Assembly: GCF_000699445.3 (NCBI RefSeq)
Contig: NC_067200.1
Location: forward strand, 6,030,950 to 6,094,949
Reading direction: 5' to 3'
DNA from: Schistosoma haematobium
Taxonomy: Eukaryota > Platyhelminthes > Trematoda > Strigeidida > Schistosomatidae
DNA length: 64,000 nt
Shown: positions 11,611-24,300 of the stretch, piece after piece
Numbering within the stretch: position 1 is the first letter of the stretch
Layout: every line of letters begins with the position of its first letter
Translations under genes and position numbers: made by a program
The notes under the pieces: model-generated
The model's input: only the letters and a program-made list of their open reading frames with translations
Told to the model about the DNA's origin: nothing
Databases searched by the model: none

Positions 11611-13740
11611 ACCGAAAATAAGTCATCACTTCTCGAATATTTATAAACTTGTCATTCAATACAGGCACAGGAGTAACAGAAGGGTCCATTTTAAAATAAT
11701 TGTAAAATTTTAGAGGATCTATCACCAGGTAAATCGCTTACATAAAGTGGCTGTGCTACTTTCACGGAGATTTTAAGGAGTTGTGCCTTGTTGCAAGGAA
11801 TTGCCAAAAATGCTCCTGTGACATGCCGTATGGATGTCTTTAGCGACTACCACTTATTATTCAGCATATATATACACGGTTCTCACAAGGAATTGAAAAA
11901 ATATATATTGTAATACCTGTGTTGTTGGGAGTAAGGAAGTTTCTTGTTAGTAATTACAGAGGGTTGAACTAAGAATGCAAATAAATCGAATAATTTCGGA
12001 TTGATATCTAGTGAAAAAAACACAATTTATGAAGAATGTTAAAACACAAGATAAGAATCCCACCCGAATTCTTATAAATGCAAAACCTGTGAAAAGACGG
12101 CATTTTTAGGATATTTCGCCTAAAAATTGTATGATTAAGGATTATTTCAGATCATTCTGTTGAAGACACATGGATCGACGCAATATGACTTTACTTTTGT
12201 TTTTGTGAATGATTAGCGTTTTGTTTTTTGTTTCTGAATGTAAACGTTTTTCGAATGGTACGTTACTTCGACTTGAAACTTAGTAACAGTGACCACTAGG
12301 AACATTTTGGAGATTTTGATGTTTCTAAAATAGGCCGTTATCTGAACGTGCCTTGATGTGTTAGGCTTTTCTGGAACCTTCGCTTCCATGATCTATGGGG
12401 TTTTACCTACGCAAAGTGTCACTCAGCCTTTTTCAAAATGGCATTAAATGAGATTTCATTGTTTTCAGTTACAGAGAAATTTAACGGAAAACTACAGTAT
12501 TAACTCTGCAAAAACAGTCCGATTATAATTTTTTGGTGATAAATAATGTGTCGGTGTGCTTGTGTGACAGTAATTAATTTTGAACTATAGTTCAAGTTTT
12601 AGCTGTGATTAATAAATAACCTATGAAATACGTAAACATCTAATAACCAATAGTGAGTAGTTCAAAAGAATCGAGAAGAGTCTACAGAACGTGTTTATTG
12701 AGTAGAATTTAAGGCATTTTACTTTGATGATATTTCAAAACTTACCCAGTTATAGAGGAATCCAAACCACAGTCTCTCAGTTTGAATGTGAATGCCTTTA
12801 CTATTAAATCACCATGTTAGTAATGCGAACTTATCAAAGTGAGATTGCAGTCGTTTCATGAAAATATCCTACATACAATTGGAAATTACAATGTAGTCAC
12901 CACCGACATGTTTCCCCTGCCACATCTAATAAAGGTTCAATACAGTGAGTTAGATTATTTTTATAATGTGCCTTTACTCATAATATATCAATGCGTGTTC
13001 ATTGAGAAAAACTGATCACTCCTAGACTATCAAAAACAGACCACGTTTCTGAGTTTAATATCGATTCTCAGCATCTTTTGGTAGTACTGGACAAGAAACT
13101 CGTCTGAAATGAATATGCAGTTTCTGTTAAGCCTAAGAATTGGATTCTCTACAGCATCTGACTAGACGCTAATTTCAACTTTGGCCAAAAATTCTTCAAA
13201 CCTCAGCATTGATTAGTCACCTCTAGATATGAACAGTATTGTGGAAACAACTTCGGGTGTAAACTGTTCGTTCTCAAATGTGCTCAGTTCAGTGGAACCA
13301 TTTTCGGTAAAGGTAAAGCAGGACTTTGGCCACAACACTTGACTCCTGCCTTTTTATTAGTTTCGTACCATGACGGTACTTAACTAACAGAAATCCGTCT
13401 GTTTCACTACACTTAAATTGATCTAAGAAACGTCCATGTTCACAGCTTCTCAAAGATGACAACTTCCGGAATGTTCGCTATAGCTTACCCCCAAGATTGG
13501 GTGGGGTAGTTATAGTGATTGTCAACAGATACAGGCCTATACTATGTTACTTGTTGTCGGCATCGTTTATTGTCTGTAATCTGCATTAATTTTGTGCAGG
13601 TGTACATGAAATTGTAATATCTTATTTCATCTGACTGTTTGAACATGTGAAGCATTTGTATAGTCATATTCAAATCGTGATACTTCCTTAAAGATATCAC
13701 CGATTTCTTTATCTTTTGTGTTTTTCAACCTAGCTTTCAG
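11611..13740. other. gene-free spacer upstream of the DIABLO-like gene
   Basis: I see no coding signal and no clear repeat copy here. It presumably holds the promoter and possibly a 5' untranslated exon for the gene at 13748. Confidence 0.45.
13720..13740 (+). promoter_or_regulatory. splice acceptor 7 bases before the 13748 ATG
   Basis: A pyrimidine-rich run ends in TTTCAG at 13740, just before the ATG at 13748. It is either the acceptor of a 5'-UTR intron or a spliced-leader trans-splice site; schistosomes use both. Confidence 0.5.
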
Positions 13741-13747
13741 AAATACC

Positions 13748-14383
13748 ATGTTGGGACGTAAATTCTTCACGTTTTTTCTCCGTCCATTGCTTTATCGCAT
13801 AACACGAAAATATGGGACACTCAGCGCAACAACCTGTTGCTTTATGTATCCGATAAAACTATCTCATATTTCTACTGAAACTATAATGACGAATTACCAA
13901 TATATTGAATATCCCTTATTATCTTCATTACAATTACAAATAGACTCTACAATCAGTTTTATAAATCAACTTCTTAAAGAATTTCATACACTTCTAGTTA
14001 ATTTAGAGCAAATTGCTATTCAATATGGTGAATTACAATTATCTTACATGAATTCAGACGAGCAAAATGATGAATTATTATTAGAGCTACGTTCACAGTG
14101 GTCTATACTTACGCATAAACTTGATAATATGGAAATAATTGTACGTTCTTCTGTAAATATTCTACAAAATTCATTAGAAACTGCATTTTTGTACGAAGAA
14201 TATATTAAGACAACACCTACTAAACACAAACATTTACCCAATGAAACTTTATTAACACAAGCTGGATTAACTTTTCATACAATAGAAAAAGAATTTAATG
14301 ATCTTAAAAGTAAACGAAGAGATATTGTTAAATTATGGTCAACCCAGATAGCTGAAAATATTAAACGGTTTGGTAATTCGTAA
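13748..14383 (+). CDS. mitochondrial helical protein, SMAC/DIABLO-like
   Basis: A one-exon frame of 211 residues starts at the first ATG after a strong acceptor. Residues 1-25 are rich in Arg/Lys and aromatic residues and lack acids, as in a mitochondrial presequence. The rest is predicted all-helical. SMAC/DIABLO is released from mitochondria and blocks IAP proteins through a new N-terminal Ala-Val-Pro-Ile. Here the order presequence, xxPI (residues 33-36, Met-Tyr-Pro-Ile), Ser/Thr-rich linker, then a long helical bundle with 'YMNSDEQNDELL' matches that layout, and length is close to the family's. The expected alanine is not visible, so IAP binding is doubtful. The homology is my inference from layout and weak similarity; it could be another coiled-coil mitochondrial protein. 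A polyadenylation signal follows. Confidence 0.5.
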   Translation: MLGRKFFTFFLRPLLYRITRKYGTLSATTCCFMYPIKLSHISTETIMTNYQYIEYPLLSSLQLQIDSTISFINQLLKEFHTLLVNLEQIAIQYGELQLSYMNSDEQNDELLLELRSQWSILTHKLDNMEIIVRSSVNILQNSLETAFLYEEYIKTTPTKHKHLPNETLLTQAGLTFHTIEKEFNDLKSKRRDIVKLWSTQIAENIKRFGNS

Positions 14384-14440
14384 ATAATCTTTATTTCCAT
14401 TAATTTATTAATTTGTTTATGCCTGATTCTATTTTTTTGA

Positions 14441-14446
14441 AATAAA
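14441..14446 (+). terminator. polyadenylation signal AATAAA
   Basis: AATAAA lies 58 bp after the stop at 14383, the expected distance for the 3' end of the DIABLO-like mRNA. Confidence 0.55.
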
Positions 14447-14939
14447 AAATAGATTAAATATAATTCTTTCTTTCTTTACTAATTTCTCATGTCGGGTGTG
14501 AATTTTTTTAAAACATGGTGCTGTTTAATTATTATATTACTATTTGAACTTTAGTAGTTGTGATTAATTAAAAGTTGTGGGTTGCTAATGTTCCACTCTC
14601 AATCTAAGGATTCATTTTATGGACAAAAATCACCCTCAGATTACAGTTTCCTGAGATCGGCTTCAGCCATTTTTGGTTAGGTGTTCAACTAATACATGGT
14701 TCTGTTTAATTGTGTAATGCATACATAGGATTTTTGATAATTGTTGAAATCTTGTCGCTAAATTATAGTTTTGGCCAATAATTTGTGTAGATCTTTTGGT
14801 ATGAATATTACACTTTTAAAATCTATCGTGACAATTTTATAATTTTTTTCTTTTTAACATAATGATTTTAGTTACGAAAATAGCATAACTTATAAGATGG
14901 CGATCATTTGTTCAGTGTCCTTAATATTTTTCAGTTTGT

Positions 14940-14972
14940 TCAGTTTAGCCTTTTTTTGTCTACTTGTTGTTA
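14940..14972 (+). promoter_or_regulatory. acceptor-like tract before TTC5 ATG
   Basis: A T-rich tract ends in TTGTTAG, 7-8 bases before the ATG at 14980. It could be a trans-splice (spliced leader) acceptor or the 3' end of a 5'-UTR intron. The gap to the upstream gene's poly(A) signal is about 530 bp. Confidence 0.4.
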
Positions 14973-14979
14973 GATTTCT

Positions 14980-15330
14980 ATGATACAACTTGAAGCACTA
15001 CCAAAGGTACAACAAAATCATCTTCAATGGGATGAAAGTATTTTGAACAAAATTAAATGTAGTGTTGATGGTTTATATGAGTTAAAAAATAAATTTTTAA
15101 ATGAATGGGCTGATAAATTTGGTATATTAGACGATTCAGCAAGCGAAGTTTGGATGAAACCTGATAATATTCATTCAATGATTATGGAGTCTTGTGAATT
15201 GAATAAAAACAAGAATGAGATAACACAATCAAAATTTGAAGACACAATATCCATATTCAAAGAATATGAGTCAGTTTTTATGTATGCACCTGTACTAGAC
15301 AAGGCGGAATTCTGTTATCAGTATGGTAAA
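14980..15330 (+). CDS. TTC5: TTC5 exon 1 (N-terminal region)
   Basis: Encodes 117 residues, largely helical and charged, ending 'EFCYQYGK' before the donor GTGAGT. The end matches the helix that precedes the first TPR in the family. A further upstream coding exon cannot be excluded. Confidence 0.82.
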
Positions 15331-18300
15331 GTGAGTTTTTGTCCTAAATGATGTGATAATGTTCTTTCAGTGATGACAAGCTATAAAACGGATTAAATCG
15401 TTATATCGAAGCAAATCACAGATGATACATATATGACCACAAAGACTGGTCAAAATCCAGTCCTGAATATCGACAACGGGTTAATTTGAACTCTTAGTAA
15501 TAATGACATAAACATCATACCCATTGAACAATTTGGCTGCTATTTTGTTTCACTAGCTCAGTGGATAACGCGTTAGGCGTTTGAATTGGAAGATGTTGGG
15601 TTTGAGTCTCAATGTAAATATTGACACTGGGATATGGCTGGTACATTCAGCTATGATGATTCTCAAATAAGATAAAACACGCTTCCCCAATTCCACTGCT
15701 AACCACAATTAATCTATTCTCTGAAACATGATAGGATCAATGAAATATGATTGCACACGTTGAGTTCAAGAAAAAAAGGCAAAGAAAAGGCAATACCGTC
15801 AAAAAAGTATTGATTATAACATAAAACAACATACTGATATTCCTAGGATTGTGTCGAACATTCTTGGATCTATCTGCAATAAATTTATAGAATTGTCAGG
15901 TTAATTATTCTATATATATACAATATTCTAGTGTTGGAAACTACTAGCATTGAAGTCGTATTGTGAGTATGAACACTAAGACTAAAATCCATTTAACTGG
16001 TTAATTTCATGTGGGATTGAACAGATACGTTAGATTCTCACGTTAACCATTACTCAAATTACATTAAAATTGGGGTTACTTTAACTCAAGTCAGATAGTA
16101 GCTATCGTCAAAATCCAGGAAATGTGTTTTATCCCGTTTGAAATTCGTCACACCTGGATATACATATGTCCTAGTGTTGTTGGTGTTCACACTGAGACTA
16201 TAAACAAGTGCCTTTCTTTTTAAGTGCCCAGTCATTATCCACTGAGATACTAAATGCATATAGCTACTAGCTTGTGCAACTAATGAGGTTCATTTGTGAC
16301 GATTTCTGTTTTAACGTCGTTGATTGGATGATCGATTCTACTAGTATTAACTATCCAATTTTAGTAAAAACTTAGTGGTACATGGCAGTATCGAGACGAT
16401 ATGTTCAGAATACGCATATACCAGGTACTACTCAACCGTAGCTGTTATCTCGATGTAAAAGTTGAGCTCGCTTTTCTTGATGACTCGATTGAGTTATATT
16501 GTCTAGAACAAATGTTCATCTAGGTCCCACCGTGCCAGGTAGGTTGGTTAGAGGATGGTTAGACTAGGAGCAGCAACTTGAGGTCCGATAGCGAAGTTGT
16601 ACTGCTGACTGTAGAGGGGTATGACATCGGTAAGATACTTTTCTTGGGAAAGCGGCATCTGCAACGATGGTGCCTTTTGACAACGGAAAGAAGAGATTGG
16701 AGAAGATCGACCCTAAGAATGTCAGAACTCACTCTACCTTACAGATTTCCGTCACTCCCGGTGGTAATGCCTTCTGAAGTGCGGAGCTAACACCAAAAAC
16801 ATCCCGCGGCCGCCTTCAAGCAGTTGTTTCTTGAATTATACAGTCACACATTAACGTTCATTGGATTAATTAGTTTGATTTTCGTTACTGTAAGCGGGCT
16901 AGGAACATTTAATTGTTAGTGTGTATATTAATCGTATACAGAACTGATTGTTCTGATTAAAATGCTATAGCTATTTTTTATTAAGCTGAGAAATTCGAAT
17001 GTTAAGTTTTCTTACTAATAGGTAGTTTTGATAGAACAGTAAGAAGACGGAGTTAATCTGACCTCATTGTTCTATCGAAATTTATACAAGGGACTAATTC
17101 ATTTAACAGGTAGTTTTAATCAGTGATCACAGTAATGGGAGTTCTTAATCACTGGATCTGAAGACCTTTTGCTTTAGAGACTACTGGAATGGAAGATAGT
17201 CAGTCAGTCAATTATCAGCAACGTAGAACCTAGGACATGTTCATCAATCCAAGTTATCATAGCATTTCAGCACAATAAGAGGTGATAATATCGAGATATT
17301 ACCAAATTGTTAGAAGTAGGCATAGTATCAGTGATAGTAAAAACAATTGGATATATATAGTTCACAAAGAATGAATCCATGGAATGACACTTATAAAGTG
17401 ATTTTCAAACTCAAAAATCTAAGAGAAGACAGAAAATGAATGGATATATGCTATTTTAACTGATTCTAAGACATTTTCTCCAACGACTTCAAATATTGCC
17501 AGTCTGGACCTATCGACAGTGCGCAGAATAACAATCAATCACTTCATGGACTGTTGCCACGTTTTGCTGTGGCCGTTCCTAGTCTTCTTTAGAATTAATA
17601 CTTCTCTACTCCTACCAACATAGGTCGTTGATGTGTTTTTGCGGCAGTTGATGATACGTAATACACAGTTTATCTACCTTAATCCATGAATATTTACAAC
17701 CTCAACTGACAGTATATATTATGAATTAAGTCCAACCTGACAATCTTTGCTTCACCTGTTGCGCCAATACGAACAATTCTGGGTCTTGTCATCTAAAGTA
17801 TATGACTAAGGGTCATGGTAATCGTACGCATCCTAACCAGGTAGTTTGCATCTATCTACATGTCTCACTCCAACAATCAGTTTCTTTATGGACTGATGCA
17901 ACGTCTTGACTTGGCTTACTCCTAGCTTTCTTCCTGATGAAATCGCCCGTCAAGATAGGCTGTGGTTAGTTGATTCCTAATTTCCTCCTTTATTTTGTTA
18001 ATATGTAGGTTGTGACAACAATTACTTTCTTCTGAGGTTTCACACCGATTAAAATTAAAATAGTCAATGAAAACTTTCGTACCTCCATTAAAGTTTATCA
18101 GTTAAATACACTTTCATATAACAGACTGACCATAAACCATACTTTATTTTATGTGGACTAACAGTTTTCTACTTGACTATCAGAGATTTCGGAAAGCAGA
18201 TCTATTGGAACCAGTGAAATGTTCATGCTTTTTTGACCATATTTTTTATTCATACGATTTCTAATTATTCAATATTTATTTATTAACTCAGTTCTATAGT

Positions 18301-21300
18301 AATATTGCAGTTAAAGAATACTCTAAATGTTTTATTTCCTAGCACAATTACACAAATTCAAATCCTTATATTATTTGTCAACTTAGTAACAACCTAGTAA
18401 TAGTTCATTTGTATTGGTAGTTTGAGTCTTCCCACTGATGTTTAGGACTCCAGTTGATTGGTCTCTTTTTGGTGTGTATGCAACTTGTGCGGATTGCCTT
18501 GACTGATCAGTTGCAGTTCTAAACATCGATCCGAAGATTCGAACAACCAATATAAATGAACTAAACTTCACTTCATTGCATAAGCCAGTGGCTATCTGAA
18601 CTTAGTAGCTAAGTGGGTAATTCGATGGCATTGGAAGCGAACGATATTGGCTTTGAATTCGAGAGTGAACATCAACTCTGGGGTACAGGTATATCCAGCT
18701 GACGAGTTTCAAATAAGAGGAAATGTTAGTCATAGATTTCATTTGTTGGCCACCATCCATCTCTGCTTACAACCTAGTAATAGTAGCGTCATAATTTAAA
18801 ACACAAAGTTACAGTTGATTTTGATTCTTGTTAATGGTAGGCTTAATACTGAACATTGAAATAGTTTTAGATTATTAGGATGATTAGAACGCTAATCAAC
18901 AGATGAACGTAATGATACTAATTCAGGAAGTAGTAACTACTTTTACAACCGGATAATTAACTCATAATCGCAAATGAACTGATGTTGAGGACAAGACTAC
19001 TACTTAGTAGAATGAATTTTTTTCTTAATGAAATAATATACTTACACAAAAAATAATAAGTACTAAAAATCATGTGATTAGAGGTCATAAAGGGTTGGAT
19101 AATGCTGATTTTGCAGGTCATTCATTCTCCAGTCAATTAGGATGTAAATGTGTTAGGTGAAAGTTTTGTTATGTCACTTTATAGTATCCAGCTCATGAGT
19201 AACACGTGAACAACATTAGTTTTATGTCACCTAATCTCTAATTCTGTTTTTTTTTTAACATTTTCTTTTTTTAATCAAAACACATGTGTGTACTTAGGCT
19301 TTCAATGCGATTGATTCAGATTTGTATGCTGGTAACATTAGTAGTCTTCATGATATGACTGGTGATGATGATAATGATACTGTCAATGATTTCACGAGTC
19401 CAGCAGTTCAGTGGTTAACTAAAGCTTTAAAATTTAATCCACAACATTTAGAAGCATGGTGTGAATTAGGTGATTCATGTTGGCGACAAGGTGATCCTTG
19501 CCAAGCTGCAGATCATTTTCGACAAGCATTAAAAATAGATGTATGTTTTATTTACTGTTCGTTAAGTTGTTTTAATATACTTTGATTTCTCATTGAAACT
19601 TATGTAGTACTACCTAATTTTTTTAGTATGTACTGGACAATTAACTTGTTAGTATACAGTTTGATCTAAGCTATAAAACTCAACAATCTCCACAATCCAC
19701 TTGCACTAATTATGCTGCCCAATAATGACTGATTTCAAGACATAATCCTCATAATTGTAGTGAGAGGCCGTGGACAGAAGAGTTCACTTATATAGAATGT
19801 AAGGTAATTAGTCACCCATTAATTGGACTGGGAGATGAGCATTATCGTGAGTCGACTGGAGTTACGCGAGTAAACAAACCACTGGATGCCTCATTTTTCT
19901 ACAGATTAAGCGATCTTCTTGAGACATCAAGGTCCAGACTTCGATTCTCAGTGGTATGTTCGTGGTTACTTTTGAAGAGAGTGTATCAACTAGGACGAGA
20001 TATCCGACCGGTAATTCCTGGTTTTCAATAGCTGTCTAAGTTTAGTTCATGTTGTAAGCCATAAAATAATTTATTATTACCATGCTTTTGTCACAGTAGA
20101 TTAGTAATGGTTAATGATAGTTTCATGACCGATGTTTTCTAACTGCACCTTTTATCATTGAGGTTGTATCATTCACTGGGTTGTTTTGGGTGTTAATGAT
20201 TTTCAATATGATTATAGCATTTCGAGTCACAAGAATTACATTAAAAATACTTGAATACTAGTTTAAATGATTTTTATCCCGGTTCAGTCAATAAATTGTT
20301 TAATTAATTTTTATTTTTGCTATCTCTAGCCAAAATATGTAAAGGCACTTTGTAATTTGTCAATGGTATTACGTCAACCACCTAATACTACTACTAATAT
20401 TAGTGAAAATATTGATGATATATCATCATATGAATCTGATAAAACTAAATCTCTCTCCTCCTCACCATCATCGTCAGATACACCGATGAAATGCTCCATT
20501 TTTCATCAATCTGTTGATTTAGCTCATCAAGCAGTTAGTCAACAGCCTACAAATGGTTATGCATGGTCTATACTAGGCAATGCATTACTAACTTTATTTT
20601 TTAAAAGTTTTAGTTCAACTATTACACCAACCACTGTTTCATCATATGACAAAAATTCATCAATCAATAAATCTCCACTGATCTCATCATCACCACAACT
20701 TATTATGACACGATGTATTGCTGCATACGCACAAGCTGTCAAAGATCGTTCAATTGCATTAGAGCCGAACTTTCATTATAATCGTGGTTTAGCTTGGCAT
20801 TATCAGGTAAGGGCAAATAGTTCTGTTGTTTTTTTCCTTGTTTTCTTTTTTCTATCAGACGATATGAGATTTTTTTCTGTCGAGTTATGCATATGTTTTA
20901 ATTGAAATTGGTTTAGGATGCGTTGTCTTACCATGTATTTGTTTATTACTGGGTTGTTTGGGTAATCACAATATATGTTTGTATATGTGTGTATGTTTTG
21001 GACTGTTGAACATAATACTAGTGAATCACGAATTCAGCTCTCGATTTATCTGCCGACGTTAAAACATTCATACAATATTATTATTACTAGTCTTCATGCA
21101 ATAGAGCACAATTCTAACGCCCTGTATGCGATTACGTACAGCGCTGTTAAAAGTTACATTCAATTCTACTGTTAGATGACTAAAGTAAATACGGAACACA
21201 GGCTGATATTAAAACTATTATGGTTTTTCTCCTTTATCCCTAACGGTAAATTTTGATAACACGACTGTAAATATTGATTGGCTTAAGTGTAATAGAAATG

Positions 21301-24300
21301 TATCATCATTATGTTCAGATGCACATTTTTTTGTCTCTATTTATGTAAAGATGTAGTATGTTGAGAAATAAATCATCTCTGGTTGTTACCACATTTGAAA
21401 TTGGATCCAAACTAATAACAATGTGATTGCTAGAGCTTATTGTTATTGCAAAAGCTAATCATTAGATAGATTATTGGCTTTTGTATCCATCTTTAAACAA
21501 CAATAGTAACTAATTACATCATTTTGAAAGTATCAATACTATTGGATAACAGGTTTAAGGTGTACATGATTGGTAGTAGGGGAGGAAATGGATGGAAAAT
21601 TGTTTTTATACTATATATGCGAGTGTGAATAATAAATGTAAACAACAGTTGGTTTTTGGTGTTATTCCAAAACTTAAATGTGATTATTTTCTAATGGGAA
21701 AATAAAAAAATATTAAAGGTAACCTTCATATTTAGAGATTAGGTGGATTAGTTCAAATTACCTTTTAAAAATGCCGGAATCCACTTTGATTTTTAGCTGG
21801 AAGCTTTACATTTAAATCACATTGATAGTAGCATACTCTACAAAGTGAAGTATCTTAAAATATAATACTCCAATAGGTAGGAAAATTAAATTTTCTTACG
21901 TTTCGTGATTTAGTGTAAGCCACTTCTATAGAGAATCAATGGACGAATTAAATTAACCCAAGTTTAAGTATGTTGGGACGGTTTTCGAGAAGCACGACGA
22001 AGCCTTCAGAGGCTTTAAAGGAGCCGAAGGGTTTCCACCTAATCAGAACCTGATGAATATGCCCCCAAATGCCCTGGTACGGCCGAGAGTGGGGAGAGTC
22101 CGCTCTCCCTCTCGAAATGCTCCCACACGGCCACGCGTATATAGCCTCTGCCAGGGAAGTCCTACTCATTGTGTTCTCGTGGCGGTGTTGTTTACGAAAT
22201 TGAGAGGACGAAAAGCGAATGTTCGACGCTTTAACCGGGTTGGTGGACATGGAGAGTCCACCTAGGGTATTTGGAAAACCCTGATTCCAAACCAATGGTG
22301 CACATGGGCTCCAGTATCCTGAAGGAACAAATGGCGTATGAACCAACCGTTGGTCATCGGCTATCATGTGACTGCATCTTCTCACGATGCTCCACTGCCT
22401 TGTGGATCAGACCTTTAGGTCGAAGGCTCCGGGTGTGGCCCCCTAAGGAAACCACCTGCTTCGGTTTGGGCATCCGGGCAGTATCATAGCCCTCGCACAT
22501 ATCAACTGAGGTCTGTGTGGCGCATATGTAACTGGTTCCCCCTTGTGCCAGTATTTATGTGTTCCAATAAATAGAATAAATAAAATTCCTAGAATATCAG
22601 CGTGGTATGCTACGATTGGACGGTAGTAGAATTTGTCTTCTTGCGGAGTGGCTGGATTATAATGATGTTATAGCTGACGCTAATATCTATAAATACCTAT
22701 GTTTTTCTGTACATTTTTGATTCTTACCCAACAACCACTTCTGCTTTCTTCTGTCTTCCGATTTGAGACTGTAAGAGGTTGTATACGTTAAAGTGTCGTT
22801 AGTTGTACATCATATTCTGTGTTAATCAAGTATAGAACGTAACAAAGTAGTGCTGTAATGAAGGAGAACACAGGTGAGGACAACGGAATTATATTTAGCA
22901 CAAAATTACAGAGTTGGTGAAATAGAAAAACCATACTATAATACTTAGTTTGTAAAATATTCAATAATTGTCTCGAACTTCATTGTTATTGCATTCCCAT
23001 ACTAATTGCTTTCTATTCCTGCTCTTCCTTTCTTGATCTTCTCCATCTTCTACCGCCAGACATTACATTCCTGACTCGCACCATATACTACTTATATCAA
23101 TATAAGTAGCACGCTCCACAGTGCAAAGGAACAAAACAAGAATAATTAGTACGATTACAAAACAGGTTTGACCAAGTCAACGTCATGTCACTCCGATCTA
23201 TGTGACTTATGCGAGATATGCTTGTATATTGGTGTGTATTGATTAATTAAAAATTTAACATTTGTCGTGTGAAAGGATAGAATTGAATTTGTACGTATAA
23301 TAAATGTGGGATGTTAATAGAATCAGACATGGTAGCTCGGACAGATCGTCTAAGTCGGATGGATATTTAGGCCTTCTTTTTCATTGAGGGTATTGGGATT
23401 TAGCAGTATATGAAAAGCTTCAGCTATTCACCTTCATTTGTAGTTGGAAAAGCCTTTTCGTATTATTTTGGTATTTTTAATATCAACTAGATGGTTATTG
23501 AAAATAGCATTCACTGCTACTACCTATATAATTTGGGGTTGTTTAATTTCTATAGGATTATTATGTCGTTTTTTTGTATATCTCAGATGTTCTTTCGCTC
23601 GGGTCAAAATTTCATATGATGACTCTTCAATACAGGAGGGATCACAATCGACACATCGTAAAGTGTAGACACAATTTTGTGTTAGTATAAAGGGAATCTT
23701 ATTCTTTATACGAACTAAAGCATTTTTAAGAGTAATATGGTTGGAAATGATGGATTGGTAAGGAATTCCTGAAAATCAAAAGTAAGATGAAGGATAAACC
23801 CACCTTCACCATTATGGTTAATTCTGAGTTCTAACACTCAAGTTCTTTAACCACTGTTCGCGGTTATATTTCGGACCCCAACTAATTGGTCTATTTTTAC
23901 CGACATGGCTCACATCAACGATCAAATGACTTGTATGCCAACTAAAATCAATCTAAGATGAATACAACTTATATGGAAAATTTTCACTAAAATATTCATT
24001 TAATTGATATGTAATGTTCTCCGTTTCAATCCTCGCTTTTTTTATTCCACATTTCATAGGATTTATTTGGACAAACATTGAAATGTTGGTTACAGGCTGT
24101 TTGTTTAGATCCAGGCTGGCCTGCTCCACAATATGGTATTAAACGTATTATTAAATTTGTTATGGAGTGGCATAAATTAATGGAACAATTCCACAAAAAA
24201 CAATCAATCCATGTTCACTCTACAGAAATCAAATCAGATCAAACAGAATTATCATCTAGCACATTAAAGACAAGTTCCATTAATCACAAATCATCAATTG

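Larger units (their letters stand above)
15331..19297 (+). other. TTC5 intron 1
   Basis: A 4-kb intron holding two Smalpha-like SINEs (15548-15715 plus, 16105-16275 minus), decayed LINE tails (17199-17700, 17830-17985), a foldback element (18402-18556) and a third Smalpha-like SINE (18600-18775). The 16430-16860 part is GC-richer and looks like another diverged repeat. Confidence 0.75.
20807..24059 (+). other. TTC5 intron 3
   Basis: A 3.2-kb intron. It holds a family C element (21950-22585), a minus-strand family E fragment (22985-23180) and a decayed family J LINE tail (23810-23960). I recognise nothing in 20960-21940. Confidence 0.75.

Noticed and set aside
16578..16790. 70-codon plus frame in TTC5 intron 1
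   Set aside because: Arg-rich composition and no recognisable family; it sits in a GC-richer diverged repeat.
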